From contig CP114496.1 of assembly GCA_027186245.1 (NCBI GenBank), forward strand, positions 7,466,001 to 7,530,000: a stretch of DNA of 64,000 nt. Direction: 5' to 3'. Below are positions 36,661 through 46,562 of the stretch, one piece after another. The notes below the pieces were generated by a model that was given only the letters and a program-made list of their open reading frames with translations, made no database searches and was not told where the DNA came from. The position numbers and the translations under genes were made by a program. The stretch is from Coriaria nepalensis (Eukaryota > Streptophyta > Magnoliopsida > Cucurbitales > Coriariaceae). Positions within the stretch are counted from its first letter, which is position 1. The number at the start of each line of letters is the position of its first letter.

Positions 36661-38701
36661 GTATAGCTTAGTGGTGGTGAGATCACGACAGTGAAACCCT
36701 TTATGAGAGGGACTATAACCAAAGAAAATGCAAGGAATGCTACGGGGAGAAAGTTTGTTAGGTATATAATCACGGAAGTAACGATAAACGATAAACACGA
36801 CAACCAAAATGATGAAAATTTGTATAATGTGAAGAGTAGCCGTATAGAAGTTTAAAGGGTGACTGACTTACCACCAAGAAGTGGAGTGGGTAACCAGTTG
36901 ATGATATAAGCTGCAATGCTGAAAGCGTCAACCCAGAAACGAGGAGAAATGTGGGAGTGGAAGAGAAGGGCCAAGCCAATCTCAGTCACATGATGATGTT
37001 TTCTCTCAGGATGACCATTTCGAGCAAATGTATATGGACAAGAGAGTTGATGATGGATGCCAGAAGTACATAAGTGAGTTTTGAAGCAAGTGCTAGTAAA
37101 TTTGGCACCTCCATCACTTTGAAAACCCTTGATGCGAGCGAAATGTTGGTTTTTCACAAATTTTTGAAATTGAAGAAAAATATCAAAGAAATCAGATTTA
37201 AATTTCAAAGGATAAAGCCAAGTGAATTGGGAATCATCAATAAAAATAACATAGTAAAGAAAATCCGAATTGGATTTGACGAGGGAAGAACCCCAAAGAT
37301 CACAATGAATAAGATCTAACACATGTAACGACCTATGTTCATTGCGGAAATAAGGCAATCTATTATTTTTCACAAGTTGACATTGTACTGCATAACGAGG
37401 GAGAAGGCAATAAAGACGTAAGAGAAAGATGTCATTTTTTATTTAAAAAAAAATAACATAATGATTCACATGGCCTAGGCGAGCATGCCATAAATCATAT
37501 GAAGCACGTAGAGATTTATTTTTAAGGATAGAAATAAAGGTAGAGTTATCACGCTCTAACACATATAGCCCTCCACATCTTTTACCAGTCGCCACCACCC
37601 TTCTTATTTGACGATTCTGGACAGTAAAAAGATTATTAGTAAGAGTAACAGAGAGAGGAAAATCAGACGTTAATTTACTAATTGAAAGGATATTTTTAGT
37701 GAGATGAGGGACAACCAATACATCTAATAAGTGAATATTTGGAATAGGAGAAAGTGTACCAGTGTGGGTAATTTGTAGAAAGGCACCGTTTCCTACCATC
37801 ACAGAGTCCTTACCCGTGTAATTTTTGGACTAATCCAAAAATAGATGGATCGGTGGTCGTATGGGCCGAAGCCCCAGTGTCCAAAAACCAGTCAGCAGCC
37901 TCGGGTCCAGAAGGGAACAAGATGTGTTGAAGGATTCGGCAAGATGAGCAGAGGAATCAGTCCGAGCATACTGATGGTTGCAGCGGTTAGCATAATGGCC
38001 CTCCATGCGACAAATTTGACAGCTAGGCGGTCGACGACCCTGACCATAGTGGGTTCGACCTCGGTTGGAAGAGTTGTTGTCGTGGGAATGAGAACGACCT
38101 TGCTGGTTGCTACGGGAAGCAGAAGAAGTGCCATGGGAATTGATGCGGCTACGATTAGTGGCTGTGAATGCCACAATGGAGGAGTAAGAAGACTCAAGGG
38201 ATCGTTGGAACAACTCACAGCTTTCTGCTTTAGAAACTAAATCTGCAAAACAAGGGAGAGGGGTGAGGGCCATCTGAGCAGTAGAAAAACTGGAAAAATT
38301 GGTGCCAAGTCCACAAAGGAACCAGTGCACTTTGTCAGTGTCCTCAACGGGTCTTCCAATGGCATGAAGCTGGTCACAAAGTGTTTTGAAGGTACGTGCA
38401 TACTCAGCAACGGGTTTGGTGCCGCATTTCATCATCTGTAAGTCATCCTTGAGTCGCAGTTCACGGGCTTGCAAATGATGGCTGAATGTATTCTCCAATG
38501 CAAGCCAAACGTCACGGGCAGTGTAGAGACCAACAACAGCAACGATGGCTTCCTCAGTGAGAGAGGAAAGCAGGAGGCAGAGAAGCCGTTGATCGGCTGC
38601 TTTCCATGCCAGATATTTGGTGCTGAGTGTGGTAGAAGTTGCTGGTTCAAAATGGGGTGGTGGAACAAGAGTTCCATCAATGTAGCCCAGCAGATCTTGG
38701 G

Positions 38702-38819
38702 TCAAATGATATCAAACGGATTACAAAAGAAATGCAAAATAGGAATAAATGGATACAAAAGAATAACCTTAATATGATACATATGGTAAACCGTAAAGGA
38801 AGGCTACGTATCCTCAACA
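38702..38819 (-). repeat. Truncated 5' LTR of copia-B
   Basis: This matches the right part of the 3' LTR (about 32962-33092) and ends CTCAACA, followed by AACCA (38820-38824). The rest of the LTR, the PBS and the start of gag are deleted, so LTR and gag run straight together. Confidence 0.8.
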
Positions 38820-38862
38820 AACCAGATTCTCCAAAACCTTGCCGAGGAAACAGACGCCAACT

Positions 38863-39106
38863 CTGAAGCTATCTCTTACTTCAGTTAGTGCAGTACTGAC
38901 AATGACAATGGTGATGCTTCTACCGAAAGCACACAATGCGGAAGCGGTTACATGCAGCACCACAGAGTTGGCCCAGTGCAGCGGGGCGATTCATCCTCTG
39001 TCCGACCCAAAAACGCATGTTGCCAGAAGCTGAAGGCTCAGACGCCTTGCTTATGATGATACCGCAAGAACCTGAGTCCTAAGCAGTACATTAACTCTCC
39101 TAATGA
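38863..39106 (+). pseudogene. Non-specific lipid-transfer protein type 2, broken copy 3
   Basis: This reads like LTP copies 1 and 2 from the second codon on, but the ATG is CTG, one T is lost in the block gcgattcatcc (after 38985), the CXCGYL region has TGATGA, and the sequence leaves homology near 39106 before the last two cysteines. There is no TATA box or LTP-type promoter upstream; instead the copy abuts sequence homologous to 25770-25800 next to the copia-B insertion. It cannot make an nsLTP. Confidence 0.9.
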
Positions 39107-39551
39107 TGATGAAGATATAAGAGATAAAAAGTGAATCCTCGGGGCACCGGCATCCGGCATCAAACCGTTAGAAGCCCCATAAATTACACAACACTAGGAA
39201 AATTTATCAAGAAACGGCATAAAAAATCAAAAGGTAATAGGCATTGATATCAAAATTTAATTGAATTATGAAAAATCAATTTTCTAGTCAAAATTTCCGA
39301 CTCATTATATCCATTCTCATAGTGTTGACCATTCAAGACAACCAAACGCAGCATAAACTTTTCAAACTCAAATTCAGTAAAAACACGAGATAAGTAAGAA
39401 AGAACGTGTTACGTTAAGAAGAAATAAGAAACCAGAAAGTACGTAAGAAGAGCAATATAGTAGTACGTAGTACATAAAAGCAAAGATTGAACAGGTTTAC
39501 ATATGGAACTGACAGAACTGACACTTGTAGTATCATAAGATGTCTTGGTCA

Positions 39552-39666
39552 GGATCCAATACATCTCTTTGAACACTGAAACGCAGTTGAGAGAGAGAGA
39601 GAGATGACTAATTTAAGCCAACCACCTCAACTGCGATTTCAATGATCAGAAAGATGGCTTGGATCC
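39552..39666 (-). ncRNA. miRNA-precursor-like hairpin, copy C (best preserved)
   Basis: The left arm 39552-39591 begins GGATCCAATACATCTCTTTG and ends CGCAGTTGAG. The right arm 39626-39666 begins CTCAACTGCG and ends AAAGATGGCTTGGATCC. About 34 of 40 positions pair, with a single bulge, around a loop of 34 nt containing a GA microsatellite. On the minus strand a TATAAATA box lies 82 bp before it (39748-39755). Stem length, loop size, mismatches and promoter spacing fit a plant MIRNA gene. No known family recognised. Confidence 0.55.
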
Positions 39667-39747
39667 GTTTTTCAGAAAACAAGGGAGAAGAAGAGGAAGA
39701 AGATGGTTCGGCTTTTGTCTTCAAGGCTGCTCACGGTAACATGTTTG

Positions 39748-39755
39748 TATTTATA
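39748..39755 (-). promoter_or_regulatory. TATA-like box before hairpin copy C
   Basis: The minus strand reads CCCTATAAATACAAAC, kept in all three copies of the segment. Confidence 0.45.
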
Positions 39756-42287
39756 GGGAGGAGAGTCCACGACCTACACGCCAGTAAAAGTCAGAGACCT
39801 AATATGGATCTAGATCATTCCACCTAACCACCCGACGGTACGGAATTGATCTTGCTCACTCTTTGGGCCTCAAGAGATCATTTGGGATCTCTGGAGACCT
39901 TTTTGGGCCTTGCAAGTGGCCCATTTTGGATCCAACAAAGAAAAAAAAAGAAGAATTTAAAAAAACTTCATGATACCTAAATTAGACGTACCATACTAAC
40001 AATTTAATAACAAAAGATATTCTAATTAAGTTTTAAATACGTTTGATTAAAGTTTAATTCACTTTTTCCACTTGGTGGATAAAGTTCATCTTGAGGAAGG
40101 TAAATCGATTTGTGAGGAAGCTCAGGAATAAATGGATCTCATTTATATCGAATCGATTGCATGAGATTGCTCATAAGAAATTGAATCGGATCAATTTAGA
40201 TAACTCACCAAATAAATGATTCGTTGCGAAGATTTTTCATTGCGAAACAATCTCTGGATTATTCAAGCCTTTTTTTTTCATGAAAAATCGGATTGGATTT
40301 CCTTTTTTTTTTTAAATATATGATTTGGATTAAAAATATGGAGAAAATTTAAAATAATGAAAGAATTATGATGCAAAAATAATAGATAAATTTTTTTTAA
40401 TGATAAAGCATGCTGTATCAACGCGTCATATCATTACCGATAATTTAAAATGTATCAAAGTGATAAAAAAGTCACATTTAGATTATATAGTTTTAAAAAT
40501 TGTTATAAATAAATTTATAAAAATAAAGTTATATAGAAACCAAGAGCCAAACCATGCTATACCTCTTGCAAAATACCCACTTATAACAGTTATATTATAT
40601 AAAAAATCAACATTGTGAGAACACACATATTTATGGTGTATACATTATAACATATTGATGCTTTAGTTTCTATAAATATGCACATATATATCATATAGTA
40701 ACATATATACCCCCAACCAGAAAAAGTGTTAAACAAGGATGAGAACTATAAGAATGATTCAAGTCTTGAATAACAAGATCAGAAACCTTGGATGTGTTGT
40801 AGTTTCTCATCTCTATGTTTTGTCCTAGTAAAGCAAGTTTATCTAATCTTACCGTTATACATATCGCTCCCTATCTCTCTCTCATGCTCCGCTTATAACA
40901 GACTGTGTCCCGTTGGAATGTTCTGTCAAGTTTTGTAACAAGCTTGTGACGAATGTCACCTCATGATTATACGAACAGCATCAGAAGAAACCATACGCCA
41001 AAAAACGTTGTAAACAAAACATAGCGGCCGTGAAGAAGTTCGAGTAAAAGCGTGACGAGGTTGAAGAAGATCATCTTAGAAAGAAACTCATTGATGAGTG
41101 TTTGGATATCATTTTCGCCCTTGGATGGACTTCTTTTGAGCATAATGATCATCAAGATAACCGACTATGAACGATATGATTTTTTTTTCTTGTTGATACA
41201 TCAACTTTACTGTTGTTGTCTAAAAGTTCTTATATGTATACATATGCTAGCTTGTGCTCTAGTTTCTACGAGAAACGTACCCTATTTTTCGAAGAGATTT
41301 CTAACTTTCATTCAAAAAATGAGCTTAGATTCGGTTCAAACTCCAAAGTGTATGGATCGAATCATGCAAATATATGGTATTTAATTAAATAATATGGTAT
41401 TTAATAAACGGTTTGATCGGATTTTATATTGATCCATAATCGGATAAGGTCGGATCGTATCGTGAGAACTAAATCTAAACTTCCAAAAAAAAAGTGTTGG
41501 GCTTTCTATTCAAAGTAAAAAAGAATAATCTACTTTTATTTTTCTTTTTGTTGTGCAAACAAGGGAGCGAATCCATCAAAAAGACCCCGACCTCTGGGAA
41601 AAATGAAACCCAACTATGAAGCCCAAAAACAGAACAAAGCAAAAACAAGCAGAGCAGAGGCCCAAATAGGCCCACCAACCAAAACAAAAGACACCAGAAA
41701 AAACCAAAGCCAAGGACTAAACAAACAGACGCTAAGCTTAAAGAAACCAAAAGTGTAACTACTTGCTATCATGAGAAGTCCTCCATTTTTGACTACTTGA
41801 GGTTAAAAACAGGGATCTAGACATATTAAAATGAAATTAAGAGGAAAAATTGAAGTCATGAACGCTCTGATATCACTACAAAGACCCAAAAGACCAAAAA
41901 AGGTCTACAACTTCTTAGTTTATACCAACATTCGATGCCTTCTTTAGTTCTAAAACATGAAGGGTAGACTTGGAATTTGGGAAGGATGTCTTTGTCGTAT
42001 TTGAATAGGTCACCTAATCAATTTGTTTGTTTAGAGGTTGTCTTCAACCGGTTATATTTGAACCTTCTCTTTGGACAATAAAAAATAGAAATCAAATTAT
42101 ATATTAATAAAAAGAAATAAACCAATGTAATAAATAATATTGCACTAATCATAGTCATGCCTTGTATGACATGAAAACACACCCAATAGTCCATCCAATA
42201 TTTCATTTTCAACCTCCTTAAAATAAATATATTTCATCACCTCATTTCTCTACCTCTCTCCTACTCCCTCTTCATCTCTCTTCTCCC

Positions 42288-45200
42288 ATGTCTCTCCTCT
42301 TGATCATCACCATAACCATCCTCTCAATCCAGATCCCACCATCTATCTCCTTAGACGATGCAGAAAAATATAAAAATTGCAGCACAACTTTCAGATGTGG
42401 AGATTTAGAGGTGGACCTAGGCTACCCATTCTCGGGCTCGACCCGACCCTCATACTGCGGCCACCCGGGCTTCAACCTCGCCTGTAGTACTGGGTCCGCA
42501 CCTATAATCACAATCAACTCGATAGACTATATAATAATCGATGTTCATAACACCTCACAGACGATCGAAATCGCGAGCTCAAATTACTACGACAACCTTT
42601 GCCCGTCAAAACTCATAGACACCACTATTGATCTCTCCCTCTTTAACTACACTTCTAGTGCAGTGAACCTCACCCTACTCTATAACTGCCCGGCTTCTTT
42701 TATTTCTAATCATGGTTACTTCACCTGCTCGACGGACACTAAAGTCGTGATACTGCCTGACTATAATTTTCCGACACTGACAAGTGGTTGCACAGAAGTG
42801 TTTGTGACCATTTCTTCATCGGAAAACTCAACTGTTTTGGCGAATCCTACAAACGACACATTGCTTGAAGCTATTGATGCTGGGTTTGAATTGCAGTGGA
42901 AGATAGATAATGAGGTTTGCAATGAATGTAAAAACTCTGGTGGAGGGTGTGGTTGGAACACAAGTGCAGATGCTTTTGCTTGTTATTGTGAGAAGGGAGC
43001 CTTTCCATCTACTTGTGGAGCAGGTATGTATTTATTTATGTTTGTTTAACCAGCTTTTAATTCATAAATTCATAGTTTCTACTTTCTAATAGTTCTCACG
43101 ATCATTTTCATATGAATTCTTCTTCTTCTTCCTCCTGATATTCGTATCAGGATGATATGAATTTCACATCATGTGAAATGGAAGTATATATATATTTTTT
43201 AACGCTTTTATTTCTGCTGGACCGATTTCGTTTTCGCTTGTAGATAAAGGTTTTGACATTTAACGCATTAATGATCATATTGATTTAGTAATCGATCATA
43301 TTGATTTTATTTCGCGAATTGAGCGGTCGAAATAAAATCCAAAGGTTCGGTTTGGACAAATCCAATACAGTCTGAAAAGACTCCGAACCCAAATTGCAAG
43401 CCGTAGGAAATTTCCTAAGCATGAAAATTTTGACTCTTGTAATTAGAAAATATTTTTATAAACCCAATTGTCTTTGGACAGTTGTAGGTAGACATATTCA
43501 AGATACGACGTAGTAGGTTGATGTTTGCGGTGTGGAACTCTAAAGTCATCGCAAGGAGCTAATATTTCTTGATTAGACTATTCCAAGTACCTAACATTTT
43601 TTTTTACATCGTAAGAACCTTTCAATATCTTTCTCTTATGTAAGTGAAAAACTAATGGAGACTAACTAAGCATATGCCAAATGGCAAAGGAATTTTCTAG
43701 AAGCACGAGACTAGTCAAAGTCTTACTAGGTAGTTCTTTCTTGACTGGTCAACCCTTTCAAATACTTCAGGACATGAAAACAAACCTTCTTTCCACACAA
43801 TGACAAATTATTTGTCGCGTGAAGTTTACTTACCAATTTTTCCGGTGTTCATTTTACAACAACGATACAATGACGTGTCAATCCAGTCAACCACTCTCTC
43901 TCTCTCTCCTCTTCAACAAAACCTTCATCTAGTGAAACGTACACCCCAGCCAATATCTTCCAGCGTGTTACTACACCAAAAAGTAGCTAAATATTGTCGC
44001 ATTCAGTGCATTGGCCATTAAAACATGTTAACTAAGTATGATCTCGTTGCAGCATGTTTTCGATACTCTATTTAAGTTTGGGCTGACATTTCTTGACCTT
44101 GGTGAACAACTTCAGGGAACAAGAGTACGAACAATACAGCCCTTATAGCAGGGGTATCAGCTGGAGCTGTTGGAATTGTTGTGCTATTGCTCGGCTTTTG
44201 GATTTGCGTAATAAGAAAAAAGAAGAAGATAAAAGTACTGAAATCTGTAGGCAAAGACAGTTCTTCACCTCCTTCAACTGTAGTCGCTTCTACTCCCATT
44301 ATTGATTTCTCTAGAAGCATTCCTTCTTACCCGTATTCAAAATCCGACCTCGAAAAGGGCAGCACGTACTTCGGAACCCGGATCTTCAGCTACGAAGAAC
44401 TCATGGAAGCCACTGAAAATTTTCACCCTTCAAAACAACTTGGAGATGGAGGATTTGGCACTGTTTACTATGGTACATATATTAACAATGAAAAAAGACG
44501 CAACTAATTTATTTTGAATACTTTGTCTTACTTAGTAACTGGTTATTTAAAACCAGGTGAGCTCAAGGATGGACAGGTAGTTGCGGTGAAGAGATTGTAC
44601 GAGAACAATTTCAAACGAGTCGAGCAGTTCATGAACGAAGTAGAAATCTTAACACGTCTACAACACAAGAACCTAGTGAAGCTTCACGGGTGCACTTCAA
44701 AACATAGTAGAGAACTCCTCCTTGTCTATGAATACATTTCGAACGGAACAGTAGCAGACCATCTTCATAAAAAGCAAACAAGTTCCGATAAGCCCCGTTT
44801 GCTCTCCTGGTCGATCCGGTTAAGCATTGCCATAGAGACGGCAGAGGCTTTGGCTTATCTCCATAGATCGGATACTATTCACCGAGACGTGAAAACCAAC
44901 AACATTTTACTAGAAGATAATTTTCGTGTCAAAGTGGCTGATTTCGGTTTATCTAGATTGTTCCCTACTGATGTCACCCACGTGTCAACGGCCCCACAGG
45001 GGACACCCGGTTACGTTGACCCAGAGTATTACCAGTGTTACAGGCTGACTGATAAGAGTGATGTTTATAGTTTTGGAGTGGTTCTGATCGAGCTTTTATC
45101 GTCATTACAAGCCGTGGATACAAACAGGCACAGGCAAGATATCAATTTAGCCAGCATGGCGGTGAACAAGATTGTGAACCATCAATTGAACGAGTTGGTG

Positions 45201-45500
45201 GACCCGCGTCTCGGGTTTGAGAATGATGAGGTTGTGAAAAAGGCGGCTACTTCAGTGGCGGCTTTGGCTTTTCAGTGTTTGCAACAAGAGAGGGAGATGA
45301 GACCGACTATGGAGGAAGTGTTGCAGGGTTTGAGGGAGATCGAAATGGAACAGGCAAGCAGTTTGAAAGCAGAAGTGCTGGATATTTGTACGGATGATGA
45401 TATCGGGCTTTTGAAGAGTAGGCCTCCCCCTCTCTCCCCGGATTCTGTTGTGACGGAGAATCTGGTTAGCAGCTCCACTACGTCTCTTAGTTCCTATTAG
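42288..45500 (+). CDS. LRK10L-1-type receptor-like kinase (GUB_WAK / WAK_assoc ectodomain)
   Basis: Three exons, 42288-43023, 44116-44472 and 44557-45500, join in phase to 678 residues. Exon 1 is the signal peptide (about 1-22) and ectodomain: GUB_WAK_bind (CSTTFRCGDLEVDLGYPF) and WAK_assoc ending in the cysteine pattern CNECKNSGGGCGW..CYC, with many N-glycosylation sites. Exon 2 has the membrane span (about 254-276, ALIAGVSAGAVGIVVLLLG) and the glycine loop LGDGGFGTVYYG. Exon 3 is the kinase with VVAVKRL, HRDVKTNN and DFGLSRL, all catalytic residues intact. This matches the LRK10L-1 class related to wheat Lr10-like kinases. It would sit at the plasma membrane; the ligand is unknown. Introns are 1092 and 84 bp. 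Confidence 0.93.
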
Positions 45501-45997
45501 TTCTATGATTAAGATTCTGAAGTTTGGTCTCGTCTCATTTATTGGGCCGATAATGTTACACAAAACAATGTAAAAATATATATATATATATAATAATAAT
45601 AAATTACTAACGACATATTGAGTATTACTTAGACTTCTCTCTAAGGACCCATTTGCTCTCACAGCTTTTTAGGCCATTATTTTTTTCTTGTTCGGAGTAT
45701 TATTACTACTACTATGGTATTGACATATTGAGTACTTCTACTAAATTGTAGGGAGATACCTGTGGCTGTGTTATATTATACTTATGCAAGTAAACCATAT
45801 TAGCACTGATCTGCGAGTATTAAAGTTACTACGTATACATTCCACATTTTTGTTATGAGTAATAAAACTTAGTACTTGGATAAGTCGAGAGTTTAATTTT
45901 AATTTATGTATAGATCGGAAGGGAAGGGAGAGAAAAAAAAGTAAACTTTAAAAAAAAAAAATTCATTCTCTTATTTAGTTGAATTTTTAATCCTTAG
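45501..45997. other. 3' flank of the first receptor kinase
   Basis: AT-rich, with a TA microsatellite near 45576-45591. No gene seen. Confidence 0.4.
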
Positions 45998-46280
45998 TCA
46001 TCATATTAGCTTCACTTATTCCACTCTTCCTCTTACTAGTCTTTCTCATCATATGTTGCCTTAGAATGAGAAAAACGCAATACAAAAGCAAAGAATCTAA
46101 CAGCCATAGGAGATTTTTTTGTTTTTTTTTTAAACAGCAGTGCTCCTAATCTGCAAGGAGAATAAGCTTGGCCATGGTGGTTATGGCCCCTGTTTACAAG
46201 GGGTTGTTATCTAATGGACAAGAAGTAGCAGTGAAAAAGCTTTCAAAATCTTCGATGCAAAGTTTCGAAGAATTCAAGAC
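45998..46280 (+). pseudogene. Relic of an SD1-type kinase exon
   Basis: The segment matches 62752-63065 of the third receptor: the membrane span and CCLRMRK region, then gccataggagattttttt, then agcagtgctcctaatctgca. About 45 bp encoding SLADIDIA..A is lost at about 46159, and it goes on into NKLGHGGY..PVYKGLLSNGQEVAVKKLSKSSMQ before breaking off at EEFK. An extra C near 46190 shifts the frame. Only the membrane span and N-lobe remain. It lies directly before the promoter of the second array gene. Confidence 0.85.
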
Positions 46281-46562
46281 TTTCTCTTTAGCCTAAAAAA
46301 AAAAACAGTTATTTCAGTCCAATAAAACTTTCTCTTTCGAAAAAGAAAAAAAGAAAAAAAAAAATAGAAATCAAATTATATATTAATAAAAAGAAATAAA
46401 ACAATGTAATAAATAATATTGCAGTAATCATAGTCATGCCTTGAATGAAATGAAAACCAACCCAATAGTCCCATATTTCATTTTCAACTTCCTTAAAATA
46501 AATATATTTCATCTCCTCATTTCTCTACCTCTCTCCTACTCCCTCTTCATCTCTCTTCTCCC

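Larger units (their letters stand above)
32873..38819 (-). mobile_element. Ty1/copia retrotransposon, decayed, minus strand (copia-B)
   Basis: It runs right to left: truncated 5' LTR (38702-38819); gag missing its N-terminus (38705-37830, with a UBN2-type region and CCHC knuckle CQICRMEGHYANRC); protease DTGAS near 37870; GAG-pre-integrase (37443-37802); integrase (36852-37373, IHCDLWG / FQSDGG / GHPER); RT with YVDDI (34675-33937); RNase H (33481-33077); PPT (gtgggaggg); 3' LTR (32873-33092). AACCA duplications lie at 32868-32872 and 38820-38824. It is broken by frameshifts, by a solo LTR (35155-36660), by a 41-bp triplication (33879-34000), and by loss of the PBS and most of the 5' LTR. Confidence 0.92.
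39107..42287. other. Intergenic DNA between LTP copy 3 and the receptor kinase array
   Basis: It contains the third hairpin (39552-39666) and its flanks to about 39930, then AT-rich DNA. A minus-strand frame of 62 codons at 40967-41155 is very hydrophobic at its end (LLHGRYVLFTTFFGVWFLLM) and could be a small membrane protein, but I have no family for it. 41475-41760 is a compositionally odd, A-rich plus-strand block (minus frame rich in Phe/Leu/Gly/Trp) that may be the tail of an old LINE. 42080-42287 is the conserved promoter of the first array gene. Confidence 0.35.

Noticed and set aside
39642..39827. Plus-strand ORF MIRKMAWIRF... over the hairpin flank, with relatives at 18909 and 27000
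   Set aside because: The frame is not kept across the three copies, and the conserved part is better explained by the hairpin and its minus-strand TATA box.
41475..41750. 91-codon minus-strand ORF rich in Phe, Leu and Trp
   Set aside because: The composition comes from an A-rich plus strand and looks like an old retroelement tail, not a protein gene.
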